Source: Diaminobutyricimonas sp. LJ205
GTDB taxonomy: Bacteria > Actinomycetota > Actinomycetes > Actinomycetales > Microbacteriaceae
Reading direction: 5' to 3'
NCBI RefSeq assembly: GCF_009755725.1
Contig: NZ_CP046619.1
Coordinates: 2,480,001 to 2,544,000, forward strand
Length of the DNA: 64,000 nucleotides
A model generated the notes under the pieces. The model saw only the letters and a program-made list of their open reading frames with translations, did not search any database and was not told where the DNA came from. How positions within the stretch are numbered: position 1 is the first letter of the stretch; each line of letters begins with the position of its first letter. Positions 38,095-46,250 of the stretch are shown in pieces. Both the position numbers and the translations under genes were made by a program.

Positions 38095-39170
38095 TGAGCA
38101 CCACCGTTACCGCTCCCGCCAACATCTACTCCTCGGGCAGCCTGTCGAAGTCGGCCGTCTGGGCGATCCTTGCCGTCTCCCTGCTGATCTCCGGCGTTGC
38201 GTTCTGGCTGATCCAGCTGGGAGCGGATGCCGAGGACTACAACATCGTCGGCGCCCTGGTCGTCGGCGCGATCCTGTACGGCGTCGCGATCTACGTGATC
38301 TCGAGGCTCGTGGAGGGCAGCCGTAAGGCCAAGGACCGTTTGATCACGGCGCTCGTCTCGACCGCGTTCCTGGTCGCCCTGCTGCCGCTGATCTCGCTGC
38401 TCTTCACTGTTTTGGTCAACGGCCTCGCCCGTTTCGACGTTGAGTTCTTCACCTACTCGATGCGAAACGTCGTCGGCGCGGGCGGCGGCGCGGTGCACGC
38501 CATCGTCGGCACCGTGCTGATGACGCTGACTGCCACCCTGATCTCGGTGCCGATCGGCCTGCTGACCTCGATCTACCTCGTCGAGTACGGTCGCGGAACG
38601 CTCGCCCGTGCGATCACCTTCTTCGTCGACGTGATGACCGGTATCCCCTCGATCGTTGCCGGCCTGTTCGCGTACTCGGTGTTCGCGATCATCCTGGGCC
38701 CGGGCGCGCGACTCGGCATCATCGGTGCCGTTGCCCTGTCGGTGCTGATGATCCCCGTTGTGGTGCGTTCCTCGGAGGACATGCTCCGGCTCGTGCCGAA
38801 CGAATTGCGTGAAGCATCGTATGCGCTCGGTGTGCCGAAGTGGCTCACCATCGTCAAGATCGTGCTTCCGACATCCATCGCCGGTATCACCACGGGCGTC
38901 ATGCTCGCGATTTCGCGCGTGATCGGTGAGACCGCTCCCCTGCTGGTCGCGGCTGGATTCACGAACAACCTGAACTACAACCTGCTGGAAGGCCGCATGC
39001 AGAGCCTCCCGGTCATGGTCTACAACCAGTACGTGAGCCAGGGCACGGATGCGCAGGCCTACCTCGACCGTGCGTGGGCCGGTGCGCTCACGCTCATCCT
39101 CATCGTGATGGCGCTCAACCTGCTTGCGCGCCTCATCGCCAGGTACTTCGCCCCCAAAACGGGCCGCTAG
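38094..39170 (+). CDS. pstA: Phosphate ABC transporter permease PstA
   Basis: A 358-residue permease subunit pairing with PstC. The N-terminal extension of about 100 residues has two additional hydrophobic helices before the canonical six-helix core, a feature of actinobacterial PstA. The EAA loop reads LREASYALGVPKWLTIVKIVLPTSIAG. It starts within the pstC stop, and pstB follows 15 nt after its end. Confidence 0.96.
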   Translation: MSTTVTAPANIYSSGSLSKSAVWAILAVSLLISGVAFWLIQLGADAEDYNIVGALVVGAILYGVAIYVISRLVEGSRKAKDRLITALVSTAFLVALLPLISLLFTVLVNGLARFDVEFFTYSMRNVVGAGGGAVHAIVGTVLMTLTATLISVPIGLLTSIYLVEYGRGTLARAITFFVDVMTGIPSIVAGLFAYSVFAIILGPGARLGIIGAVALSVLMIPVVVRSSEDMLRLVPNELREASYALGVPKWLTIVKIVLPTSIAGITTGVMLAISRVIGETAPLLVAAGFTNNLNYNLLEGRMQSLPVMVYNQYVSQGTDAQAYLDRAWAGALTLILIVMALNLLARLIARYFAPKTGR

Positions 39171-39185
39171 GAGTTAAGGAAACCC

Positions 39186-39965
39186 GTGTCAAAACGAATT
39201 GAAGTCAACGACCTTGACGTGTACTACAGCAAGTTCAAGGCCGTCGAGGGCGTCACCCTCAACATCGAGCCGCGCAGCGTCACCGCGTTCATCGGGCCGT
39301 CGGGTTGTGGCAAGTCCACCTTCCTGCGCACCCTGAACCGCATGCACGAAGTCATTCCGGGTGCCTATGTCGACGGCGAGGTGCTGATCGACGGCAACAA
39401 CCTGTACGACCAGGGCGTGGACCCTGTGCTGGTTCGCCGCCAGGTGGGCATGGTCTTCCAGCGGCCGAACCCGTTCCCGACGATGTCGATCCGCGACAAC
39501 GTGCTCGCCGGGGTCAAGCTCAACAACCGCCGCATCTCGAAGTCGGACTCGGACGACCTGGTCGAGAAGTCACTGCGCGGCGCGAACCTCTGGAACGAGG
39601 TCAAGGACCGCCTCGACAAGCCGGGCTCCGGCATTTCCGGTGGTCAGCAGCAGCGTCTCTGCATCGCCCGTGCGATCGCCGTTCAGCCCGAGGTCATCCT
39701 GATGGACGAGCCATGCTCGGCGCTCGACCCGATCTCGACCCTGGCGATTGAGGACCTCATCGAGGACCTGAAGAAGGACTACACGATCGTCATCGTCACT
39801 CACAACATGCAGCAGGCTTCGCGTGTGTCCGACAAGACGGCGTTCTTCAACATCGCCGGCACCGGCAAGCCCGGCAAGCTCATCGAGTACGACGTCACCG
39901 CGAAGATGTTCTCGAACCCCGCCGTGCAGGCCACCGAGGACTACGTCTCCGGCAAGTTCGGATAG
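39186..39965 (+). CDS. pstB: Phosphate ABC transporter ATPase PstB
   Basis: A 259-residue ATPase that powers phosphate import. Walker A is GPSGCGKST (residues 37-45), the Q-loop is [12 protein letters not shown], the signature is [14 protein letters not shown], Walker B is [12 protein letters not shown] and the switch His is in VTHNMQQA. The last residues EDYVSGKFG are the typical PstB ending. The start is a GTG with AGGAG and AAGGA upstream. It closes the pst operon, followed by a repeat copy and a terminator. Confidence 0.97.
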   Translation: MSKRIEVNDLDVYYSKFKAVEGVTLNIEPRSVTAFIGPSGCGKSTFLRTLNRMHEVIPGAYVDGEVLIDGNNLYDQGVDPVLVRRQVGMVFQRPNPFPTMSIRDNVLAGVKLNNRRISKSDSDDLVEKSLRGANLWNEVKDRLDKPGSGISGGQQQRLCIARAIAVQPEVILMDEPCSALDPISTLAIEDLIEDLKKDYTIVIVTHNMQQASRVSDKTAFFNIAGTGKPGKLIEYDVTAKMFSNPAVQATEDYVSGKFG

Positions 39966-39970
39966 TCGGT

Positions 39971-40010
39971 CCGCTGGTCGAGGCGTCCGCTGGTCGAGCC
40001 TGCCGAGACC
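39971..40010. repeat. REP-like element copy 4, tandem left arms
   Basis: CCGCTGGTCGAG at 39971-39982 is followed by a second unit at 39987-40010 running CCGCTGGTCGAGCCTGCCG then AGACC. The right arm is missing. It begins 5 nt after the pstB stop, just before a separate terminator hairpin. Confidence 0.75.
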
Positions 40011-40018
40011 CCGCAGAC

Positions 40019-40055
40019 AACAGCCCCTGGGAGAACACTCCCGGGGGCTGTTCTC
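40019..40055 (+). terminator. Terminator of the pst operon
   Basis: The arms AACAGCCCCTGGGAG and CTCCCGGGGGCTGTT pair over 15 positions with one mismatch around an AACA loop, followed by CTCATT. It lies between pstB and the convergent GYD-domain gene. Confidence 0.88.
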
Positions 40056-40063
40056 ATTGAACC

Positions 40064-40384
40064 CTAGGCGCCGGGCGCCCGATATGACGGAGTCTTGCTC
40101 GCCGCCGCGTCGATGTCTTCAGGAGTCATCAGCGGCGTGAGGTGCACCGACACCGCCCCGGTCGAGTTGATCATCAGCGAGAGAGCCGCGGCGCTGGCCT
40201 GGTCGGGGATGTCCATCACGCCGAGGACGTCGATCTCACCGAAGGCGTAATAGATGCACTCCAGTGATCCCCCGACCGAGTTCAGCGCTTCCACGACAGC
40301 GTCGCGGCGCTTGGATCCGCCCTCCTGCAGCAGTCCTCTGATTCCCTGACCGACGTAGTTTCCCTGGAAAAAGTACTTGGTCAT
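40064..40384 (-). CDS. GYD domain-containing protein
   Basis: A 106-residue protein with the ferredoxin-like GYD domain: YFFQGNYVGQGIRGLLQEGGSKR, FGEIDVLGVMDIPD and VSVHLTPLMTPEDID. The family is widespread and its role is not established; dimeric alpha-beta-barrel folds of this kind often bind small molecules. The ATG at 40384 opens the conserved sequence MTKYFFQGNY; an upstream in-frame extension is not conserved. It is convergent with the pst operon. Confidence 0.85.
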   Translation of the reverse strand: MTKYFFQGNYVGQGIRGLLQEGGSKRRDAVVEALNSVGGSLECIYYAFGEIDVLGVMDIPDQASAAALSLMINSTGAVSVHLTPLMTPEDIDAAASKTPSYRAPGA

Positions 40385-40742
40385 GACGCCTTCCCGTTTC
40401 TCTCGGTCCAGAGCGCGAATCCGGGCCGGGCGAGACATCCGCCCTGGGAGCGTGTCTGGAGTATGTCCCCGGCAGGGGCTGTGGCCGAGTCTAGGCGGGG
40501 CCTGTCGAGGCGCTCGGGGTCCGGCAGGAAATAGTCCGGAAAGTATTAGTGCCCGGCCGCAGAACGCCTCTCGGCGCGAGGCCGCTCGTAGCGGCTAAAG
40601 ATGGAGCCCGGGGTTACTGCGGCCGAGCGCATCCGAGTTTACGGAACACGTCGAAGCGACGCCAATCAACTCAGGGCATACGGAGGTTGGCTGCTTTTAC
40701 GGCGCGCCTCCATCAGGGATGTCGCAACGGCTGCAGCCCGTG
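40385..40742. other. Gene-free stretch of 358 bases
   Basis: No convincing gene is seen: short open frames here lack a ribosome-binding site and a conserved core. The stretch holds the leader of the GYD gene (on its left) and the downstream region of the next minus-strand gene, plus a GC-rich segment around 40480-40600. A small RNA cannot be excluded. Confidence 0.5.
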
Positions 40743-41372
40743 CTACTCGAGGGACCCGTTGCGCCACAGCCGCGCGCAGGAGGTCAACTCCTGCGCGGTG
40801 GTCGACAGGCGCAAGGCACGCGTGGTGAGCTCGCTTGCTCGCTCCGGATTAGCGCCTTCCTGGTCATCCGCGATGCTTGTTGCTCCGGCGCCCATCACAC
40901 GGCAGAACGCGGCCGCCCGGTCGAGGGCGACGCCGAAGTCGCCGCGGTAGACGCCGCGCAGGATCTCGTCGGCCAGGGCGAGGATCTCGGCCGGTCCGGT
41001 TGGGATGACGGCACCGGCGACCGCCGCGTCGATGGTGCCCAACACCTCGGCGCCCCGTTGGAACAGCGTGCTCGTGCCCGCGGCGTCCTGTCGCACGACC
41101 GCGCGGATCAGGTAGATCCGCCACAGCGCACCGGGCAGGCTGGTCGCGCTGGTGCGCGCCCAGAGTTCAGCGAGGGAGTCGACGCCGTGCTGGTCGGTGA
41201 ACGCCACGAGCCGGTCGACGATCGCGGAGTCATCCGTTTCCCGTCCGCGATCAATGAGCGCGCGGGCGGAATCATGGGCGACGCGAAGGATCTCGGCAGG
41301 GTCTTCCCCGCCTTGGTAGGCCTCGAACCGTTCGCCCGGGAACCGGGTCGGTCGGTGGAACTCGTCGCTCAC
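40743..41372 (-). CDS. Conserved hypothetical protein, 209 aa
   Basis: A 209-residue soluble, largely helical protein starting MSDEFHRPTRFPGERFEAYQGG. It contains segments rich in Ala and Leu, for example LPGALWRIYLIRAVVRQDA and GPAEILALADEILRGVYRGDFGVALDRAAAFCRVMG. There are no membrane segments or catalytic motifs. Proteins of this layout recur in Microbacteriaceae near a tRNA gene, but no function is known. A role cannot be inferred from the neighbours. Confidence 0.75.
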   Translation of the reverse strand: MSDEFHRPTRFPGERFEAYQGGEDPAEILRVAHDSARALIDRGRETDDSAIVDRLVAFTDQHGVDSLAELWARTSATSLPGALWRIYLIRAVVRQDAAGTSTLFQRGAEVLGTIDAAVAGAVIPTGPAEILALADEILRGVYRGDFGVALDRAAAFCRVMGAGATSIADDQEGANPERASELTTRALRLSTTAQELTSCARLWRNGSLE

Positions 41373-41428
41373 CCACCCAGCCTAAGCGTGTCTCGCAGCG
41401 CTTGCGCAGGCTGTAGATTTGAAGCGTA

Positions 41429-41501
41429 GGGCCTGTAGCTCAGTTGGCAGAGCATCGGACTTTTAATCCGCGGGTCGTGGGTTCGAGCCCCACCGGGCCC
41501 A
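41429..41501 (+). tRNA. tRNA-Lys (anticodon TTT)
   Basis: The cloverleaf has an acceptor GGGCCTG pairing with CGGGCCC, a D arm with GCTCAGTTGGCAGAGC, an anticodon stem CGGA/TCCG with anticodon TTT, and a T loop GGGTTCGAGCCC. The 3' CCA is not encoded in full. It decodes AAA and AAG Lys codons. Confidence 0.95.
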
Positions 41502-41533
41502 CCTTTCTTGGGGATCAAGGGGGATCGACTGAC

Positions 41534-42238
41534 GTGCACGCACTCGACCTGCAACGGATCTACCTGGACTTGACCACCCCTCATGTCGCGGATGCGCTCC
41601 TGCGTCTGGGCATTCCGGTCCGGCAGGCTCCCGCAGGCGTCCGGCCGCTCTGGGAGAACACGCACATCGTCGGCCGCGCACGCCCGGCCCGCCACTCCGG
41701 CAGCGTCGATGTGTTCCTCGAGGCCATCGAATCCGCCGAGGTCGGCGACATCCTCGTGATCGACAACGCCGGCCGGGACGACGAGGCGTGCGTCGGCGAT
41801 CTGGTGACTTTTGAGACGCAGCGCGCCGGTCTTGCCGGCATCGTGATCTGGGGACTGCACCGAGACTCCGCGGAGTTGCGAGACATCCGGTTGCCGGTGT
41901 TCAGCCAGGGCACTCTGCCTGCCGGTCCGCAGCGACTCGACCCCGGCCCGCCTGATGCGCTGAGCGCCGCGCAGGTCGGGTCGCATGTCGTCACGCGAGA
42001 GGACTTCGTGATCGGTGATGATGACGGTGTGCTGTTCCTCCCCGTTGATCGCGCCACGGCGATCGCTGAGGTGGCGGCAGCGATTCGCGACACCGAGCGG
42101 CACCAGGCAGCCCAGATGAGTCGCGGCATCAGCTTGCGCGAGCAGGTCCGGTTCACCGCCTACCTCGACGCCCGCGAACGCGACGGGATCACCTTCCGCC
42201 AGCATCTTCGGTCCATCGGCGGCGTGATTGAGGAGTGA
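41534..42238 (+). CDS. RraA family protein (aldolase/decarboxylase-like fold)
   Basis: A 234-residue member of the RraA/HMG-aldolase superfamily: LTTPHVADALLRLG, then GDILVIDNAGRDDEACVGDLVTFETQRAGLAGIVIWGLHRD with the family's metal-binding R-D pattern, followed by RDIRLPVFSQG and the C-terminal DGVLFLPVDRA. Family members include 4-hydroxy-4-methyl-2-oxoglutarate aldolases and an RNase E inhibitor; the substrate here is open. The GTG at 41534 is chosen because the open frame further upstream runs back through the tRNA-Lys gene. Confidence 0.88.
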   Translation: MHALDLQRIYLDLTTPHVADALLRLGIPVRQAPAGVRPLWENTHIVGRARPARHSGSVDVFLEAIESAEVGDILVIDNAGRDDEACVGDLVTFETQRAGLAGIVIWGLHRDSAELRDIRLPVFSQGTLPAGPQRLDPGPPDALSAAQVGSHVVTREDFVIGDDDGVLFLPVDRATAIAEVAAAIRDTERHQAAQMSRGISLREQVRFTAYLDARERDGITFRQHLRSIGGVIEE

Positions 42239-42323
42239 GCCGCAGCGGGACGAATGCGCCAGCTCGCCGAGCCTGAAGCGCTGGCGCTAGCGCTGGCACA
42301 CCCTGCGGAGTAGCCTCACCGGC

Positions 42324-42500
42324 ATGATGGTGTTGGTGATCGTTCTGCTCGTCTTGTGGGCGGTGCTCACCGTCGTGGGCTTTGCGATCGAGGGGCTCGC
42401 CTGGCTCGGGGTGGTGGGAATCATTCTGATAATCGGGACCGCGGTCGTCGCTTTCCTGCGGCGCTCGACCCTGAAACGTCAACGAGGCACCGGCGTCTGA
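42324..42500 (+). CDS. Small two-helix membrane protein, 58 aa
   Basis: A 58-residue ORF, MMVLVIVLLVLWAVLTVVG followed by a second hydrophobic helix (about residues 26-45) and a basic tail (RRSTLKRQRG). This is the layout of small actinobacterial hydrophobic proteins with a positively charged C-terminus. The start is ATG 42324 or 42327; no strong ribosome-binding site precedes it. The function is unknown. It lies between the RraA-like gene and the convergent MerR gene. Confidence 0.65.
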   Translation: MMVLVIVLLVLWAVLTVVGFAIEGLAWLGVVGIILIIGTAVVAFLRRSTLKRQRGTGV

Positions 42501-42569
42501 GGGAAGCGTCGTAGCGATGCGGGAGTGAGCGTCGCCCCCGTTTCGGGTGCGGCGCTTATCTTTGTCCGG

Positions 42570-43169
42570 CTACCGCGCCTGTGCGTTCTTAGCCATCACG
42601 TCCTGATGCGCGAGCCGGCGGAGCGCTGCCAAGACCGGCTCGTACAGGGCGGTGCCCAACACGGCGTACTGGATCGGGTTATCGGCCGGAAGCTGCGCGA
42701 TGTCATAGTCGGCGATGCCATGGAGCTGTTCGGCGTACACCTCGAGCCGGTCCGGGCTCAGCGGAAGGCCCGCCGATTCCGCGGCAGCCAGGGCTCGCTC
42801 GAGCTGCGCGACCGCGGCATACCGGGGGTCGTAGAACCAGCCGACACGTTCGATCGCCGCACGAGCGCGCGGATAGTCGTCGAGTTCGGGCGCCTGCGGC
42901 GGCAGTTCCCCGATCGCCCTGCCGAGGGTCTCGAACAGGTCATCGGTCGGCTGCTCGATCAGTTTGAGGATGAGGCGGGTGGATGCCACAGAGACGCCGA
43001 CGACATCGGTCAGCGCCCGAATCAGGCCGATGCGCCGCGCATGCTCCTTGCCATAGCTGGCCTGCGTCGCGCTCGTCGAGGCGCCCGGCTGCAGCAGCCC
43101 CTCGCGCAGGTAGTACTTGATAGTCGCAATCGGAACCCCGGTGAGCGTCGACAATTCTGAGATCCGCAT
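42570..43169 (-). CDS. MerR-family transcriptional regulator
   Basis: A 199-residue regulator with an N-terminal MerR helix-turn-helix (MRISELSTLTGVPIATIKYYLREGLLQPG), a coiled dimerisation helix and a variable C-terminal part of about 120 residues. It starts at the second of two adjacent ATGs (43169), with AGGAG upstream. It is divergent from a small membrane-protein gene, and a GGATAG-N5-CTATCC palindrome lies between them. It probably activates that neighbour, ligand unknown. Confidence 0.9.
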   Translation of the reverse strand: MRISELSTLTGVPIATIKYYLREGLLQPGASTSATQASYGKEHARRIGLIRALTDVVGVSVASTRLILKLIEQPTDDLFETLGRAIGELPPQAPELDDYPRARAAIERVGWFYDPRYAAVAQLERALAAAESAGLPLSPDRLEVYAEQLHGIADYDIAQLPADNPIQYAVLGTALYEPVLAALRRLAHQDVMAKNAQAR

Positions 43170-43182
43170 CATTCTCCTTGCG

Positions 43183-43225
43183 TTGGATAGTCGCGCTATC
43201 CATACTAGATACTATGACTATCCAA
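43183..43225. promoter_or_regulatory. MerR-type operator in the divergent promoter region
   Basis: GGATAG-TCGCG-CTATCC at 43185-43201 is a perfect 6-bp palindrome. A wider pair, TTGGATAG at 43183-43190 and CTATCCAA at 43218-43225, repeats the same half-site farther away, and the second half lies inside the start of the membrane-protein gene. The placement suits a MerR dimer distorting the promoter. Confidence 0.68.
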
Positions 43226-43633
43226 GCTAGCTCACTCCTGTTGATCGGCATCCTTCTGCTCGCGCTGGTCACAGTCGAATCAGGCGGATACTTCCTCACC
43301 CGAGTCGTGCGCGGACATGTCGAGGCCAATCTGCTGCAGCGCAATTTCTTCCGCGCCGGCCACGCGCACGCGGCGGTGCTGCTGGTTCTGAGTGTCGCGA
43401 TCCTCGCCGTGATCGACTATGCGCCGCTCGCCGACGGCTGGCTGTGGGCTGCCCGCTCGCTGGTTCCGATCGCCGCGATCCTGATGCCGGCCGGATTCTT
43501 CCTGAGCGTGCTCGGCAAGGACCCGGAGAAACCGAACGGACTCATCGCGCTGCTCTGGGTCGGCGTGGCCTCGCTCACGGTCGGTCTCATCATCGCGGGC
43601 GTCGGACTGGTCCTGGCCGGCGTCAACGGCTGA
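43214..43633 (+). CDS. Four-helix membrane protein next to a MerR regulator
   Basis: A 139-residue protein with four predicted transmembrane helices: about 5-24 (LLLIGILLLALVTVE), then 48-66, 76-98 and 109-133. A charged GRD-type loop separates helices 3 and 4 (LGKDPEKPNGL). The ATG at 43214 has no ribosome-binding site and lies almost inside the operator, so the transcript may be leaderless or the true start a little downstream. No family is named with confidence; small membrane proteins next to MerR genes are often efflux or stress proteins. Confidence 0.72.
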   Translation: MTIQASSLLLIGILLLALVTVESGGYFLTRVVRGHVEANLLQRNFFRAGHAHAAVLLVLSVAILAVIDYAPLADGWLWAARSLVPIAAILMPAGFFLSVLGKDPEKPNGLIALLWVGVASLTVGLIIAGVGLVLAGVNG

Positions 43634-43674
43634 GCCTCAGATCGCGGAGTACATCGAGTAACCGAACGACGCCG

Positions 43675-44322
43675 CTATCCCCACTGAGGCGACCGCGGTG
43701 GGTTGGCCGGACTAGTCCCCACACGGCGAGCAAGGCCCGGATAGCTCACAACGAAGCCCTGAGGGTCGAACTCGAGGTCGGCGGTGAACGTGTCGCTCGA
43801 GTAGCGCACAATTGCCGACCCATGCGGTTCTACCCGGACGGTGTCGTACCGCTGCCGCGAGCGGGTCACCGCCAACGACGGCACACTTACCCATGCCATC
43901 TGGAACTCGACCGACCCCGGCTCGCGGTTCAACCTCTCCCGCAGCACCGGCATGGTGTTCGTCAGCGGCGACAGTCCGAGGTCGCAGTCGAGGGCGTCGG
44001 CGAGCGCCGCCATGTCCCCGCCGGGCGGTGGCATCGGGATGCCTGGACCGTCGTGCGTCTCGGTCGCCTGCGACCACTCCCCCGACGGATGCCGGCTGAG
44101 CGTGAGCCGGCGGCGCCAGCCGGTGCCATGGACCGTGACCTCCAGCAGTCCGGTGACGAAATCCGGATCGGTTTGCAGGGTGTAGTCCAGCCGGTACGGC
44201 ACCGGGTCGAGGCCGATTTGGGTTCCGGATGCCACCAGCCCCGAGGCATCCAGCTGCACTGTCGCCGCCTCGGTTAGCCAGTCATCGGTCCCTGCCCAGA
44301 TGAGCAGCCTCGGCTCAGCCAT
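43675..44322 (-). CDS. Putative glycolipid-binding domain protein
   Basis: A 215-residue protein matching the putative glycolipid-binding family. The pattern includes GLLEVTVHGTGWRRRLTLSR, CDLGLSPLTNTMPVLRERL and the C-terminal PYPGLARRVG-like VVSYPGLARRV. There is no signal peptide, so it is probably cytosolic. The ATG at 44322 is 6 nt after the HerA-like gene stop, so it is probably translated in the same transcript. The family's biological role is poorly known. Confidence 0.8.
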   Translation of the reverse strand: MAEPRLLIWAGTDDWLTEAATVQLDASGLVASGTQIGLDPVPYRLDYTLQTDPDFVTGLLEVTVHGTGWRRRLTLSRHPSGEWSQATETHDGPGIPMPPPGGDMAALADALDCDLGLSPLTNTMPVLRERLNREPGSVEFQMAWVSVPSLAVTRSRQRYDTVRVEPHGSAIVRYSSDTFTADLEFDPQGFVVSYPGLARRVGTSPANPPRSPQWG

Positions 44323-44328
44323 CTCCGC

Positions 44329-45399
44329 TCATCGCAGCGGCACGGTGACGTCGGCGCCGCCCTCCTGGGTGAGCCGCTGACGCACCTGGACGACAGCGGG
44401 TTCCTCGATGAAGCCTCCGGCGAAGAGCGCCTCGCCCTTGCGGAAGCGGGGCGATCGTTCCAGCAGTCCCGGCGGGATGAACCCGAAGGTGGACCCCAAC
44501 TGAGCGAGATCGGCCGGCGAGGTCATCTTCATCAGGGCGACGTTGTCGCACTGCGAGATGATGCTGGAGTGCACCCGCGACGGACGCTGCGTGGACAGCA
44601 GCAGCCACAGCCCGTACTTGCGGCCTTCGGCGGCGATGCGCACCAGCTGCTCGCGCACGGCGCGTCCGAGCGGAGTGTCCAGGTCGGGTGAGCTCAGGTT
44701 GTGTGCCTCCTCGATGACCAGCAGGACCGGCTTCCGCTCCTCCCGGCGCAGCCAGAGATGCTCGAGCACCGCCAGCGCGACGACCAACGGCTCTTCGCTG
44801 AACTGGAATCCGCCGAGGTCGAGCACCGTGGCATCCGGGCGCTCGTCCACGACATCCGTGACCGCCTTCTTGCCTCTGGCCCACACCTGCCATTCCATGG
44901 CGCCCAGATTCTCGATGCGCTCGGCGAGCAGGCGGTGCTCGCCCTCATTCGAGTTGAACAAAGCGGAGAGCAACTCGTCGGGACTGTGCGTGCTGAACAG
45001 TTGCTCCAGGCGCAGCATGCTGTTGTACTCCGTCCGGTCGTTCAACGGATCCAGGCGCAACATTGCAGCCTTGGAAGCCAGCGACATGTCGGTGAACCGC
45101 ACCCGCAACGTGCCGTCGGGATCCGGCCGCAAGACGCGGATGTCGCGGTCTCGAATGGCCTCGTCGCCCGCCGTGGGCGCCGGTTCGCCGAGCCGAACGA
45201 AGTCGCCGTTCGGATCGAAGACGACGATCGGCAGCTGGGTTGCGGACAGCAGCTGCTCCAGCACGACACCCAGCGCATAGGTCTTGCCGGATCCGCTTTG
45301 CCCGCACCAGAACGTGTGCCGATTGAACGCGCGCGCCTGCAGGTGGGCCGGAGCTCCTGCGCTTGTGCCGATTGCCAGGTGATCGGAGCCGTCATCCAT
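44329..45399 (-). CDS. HerA-like P-loop ATPase
   Basis: A 356-residue ATPase of the HerA/FtsK superfamily. Walker A is GQSGSGKT (residues 33-40), Walker B is VLLVIEEAHN (about 221-230), and sensor/arginine-finger-like positions follow in LSTQRPSRVHSSIISQCDN. The N-terminal HAS barrel of true HerA is much reduced. No NurA nuclease, Sir2, DUF4297 or other usual partner is adjacent; a macro-like gene precedes it by 39 nt and the glycolipid-binding gene follows by 6 nt. It could pump or remodel DNA or protein, but its role is unknown. Confidence 0.85.
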   Translation of the reverse strand: MDDGSDHLAIGTSAGAPAHLQARAFNRHTFWCGQSGSGKTYALGVVLEQLLSATQLPIVVFDPNGDFVRLGEPAPTAGDEAIRDRDIRVLRPDPDGTLRVRFTDMSLASKAAMLRLDPLNDRTEYNSMLRLEQLFSTHSPDELLSALFNSNEGEHRLLAERIENLGAMEWQVWARGKKAVTDVVDERPDATVLDLGGFQFSEEPLVVALAVLEHLWLRREERKPVLLVIEEAHNLSSPDLDTPLGRAVREQLVRIAAEGRKYGLWLLLSTQRPSRVHSSIISQCDNVALMKMTSPADLAQLGSTFGFIPPGLLERSPRFRKGEALFAGGFIEEPAVVQVRQRLTQEGGADVTVPLR

Positions 45400-45438
45400 T
45401 CGCCCACGCTAGTCCGCGATCTGCGGCGCAGGGAGGGG

Positions 45439-45792
45439 CTATGCGGCCGTGAAGCTCTCGGGCAGCACGACGTTGTCAGGGATATCCGTGAACAGTGGCG
45501 CGATCTGGGCGGGCGTGTAACCGGCGATGCCGCAGCCGATCTCGGTGACCAGGAAGCGGAGTTCCGGATGCTCCCTGGCGAAGTCGAGGAAGGTCCCCAC
45601 CTCGCGCTGGATCTCGTCGAGGCCGCTCATCGTGTCGATGGCGTAGGACTGGCCGTGCAGGCCGTGACCCTCACCCCAGACGGCTCCGAACTTCTGGTGC
45701 GCGGTGCGGGCCGCCCCGCCGCCATGCATTCCGGACGCGTTTGAGCCGAATACGAAGACCTCGTTCGGCTCGAGCTTCTCAATGTGCCCCAT
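45439..45792 (-). CDS. A1S_2505-type macro-like protein
   Basis: A 117-residue protein matching the A1S_2505 family of phage and bacterial proteins: VFVFGSNASGMHGGGAARTA, the FGAVWGEGHGLHGQSYAI loop and LVTEIGCGIAGYTPAQIAPLF. The fold and the glycine-rich loops resemble macro (ADP-ribose-binding) domains. The ligand is not established for this family. The ATG at 45792 lacks a strong ribosome-binding site; a longer start would read into non-conserved sequence. It is the first gene of the trio with the HerA-like ATPase. Confidence 0.82.
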   Translation of the reverse strand: MGHIEKLEPNEVFVFGSNASGMHGGGAARTAHQKFGAVWGEGHGLHGQSYAIDTMSGLDEIQREVGTFLDFAREHPELRFLVTEIGCGIAGYTPAQIAPLFTDIPDNVVLPESFTAA

Positions 45793-45868
45793 GCCAGCGA
45801 CGGTACTCCGGCATTGCTCGCTGACAGGCGGGGAATTAGCTTGGGAACATCCATCAGGAGGAGGCATC

Positions 45869-46234
45869 ATGCCCGGAGACCTGTCATTCATCGAATTCGG
45901 ATCGGAAGACCCTGGCAAGTCCAGACGGTTTTACGAGGCGCTCTTCGGCTGGATCTTCACCCCCGGCCCGTCCGGTGAGGAAGCGGGTTACGACATCGCC
46001 GGACTCGGAACCGCTGCTGGCATCCACGGTGGTGATCCGGCGGCATCCCCGTACATCTTCTTCAAAGTGGACGACCTGGATGCGGCCGCGGCCAGGGTGC
46101 TCGAGTTGGGCGGCACGGTTCTCGAACTCGACGTTGACGGCACCGACGAGCAGGCTGCCACGTACGGGCGCTTCAGGATGTGCACCGACAGCCAGGGCTC
46201 ACCGTTCGGACTGCACCAGCCACCGAACGGATGA
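45869..46234 (+). CDS. VOC-family (glyoxalase/bleomycin-resistance fold) protein
   Basis: A 121-residue single-module VOC protein: LSFIEFGSEDPGKSRRFYEALFGW, YIFFKVDDLDAAAARVLELGG and the C-terminal FRMCTDSQGSPFGLHQP. The paired beta-alpha-beta-beta-beta units resemble glyoxalase and antibiotic-binding proteins; no reaction can be assigned. The ATG at 45869 follows AGGAGGAGG. It is divergent from the macro-like gene and convergent with folD. Confidence 0.87.
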   Translation: MPGDLSFIEFGSEDPGKSRRFYEALFGWIFTPGPSGEEAGYDIAGLGTAAGIHGGDPAASPYIFFKVDDLDAAAARVLELGGTVLELDVDGTDEQAATYGRFRMCTDSQGSPFGLHQPPNG

Positions 46235-46250
46235 CCGCGGATGCCGCGGC

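Noticed and set aside
41444..41533. N-terminal extension of the RraA-like protein
   Set aside because: It would begin inside the tRNA-Lys gene; the GTG at 41534 opens the conserved sequence.
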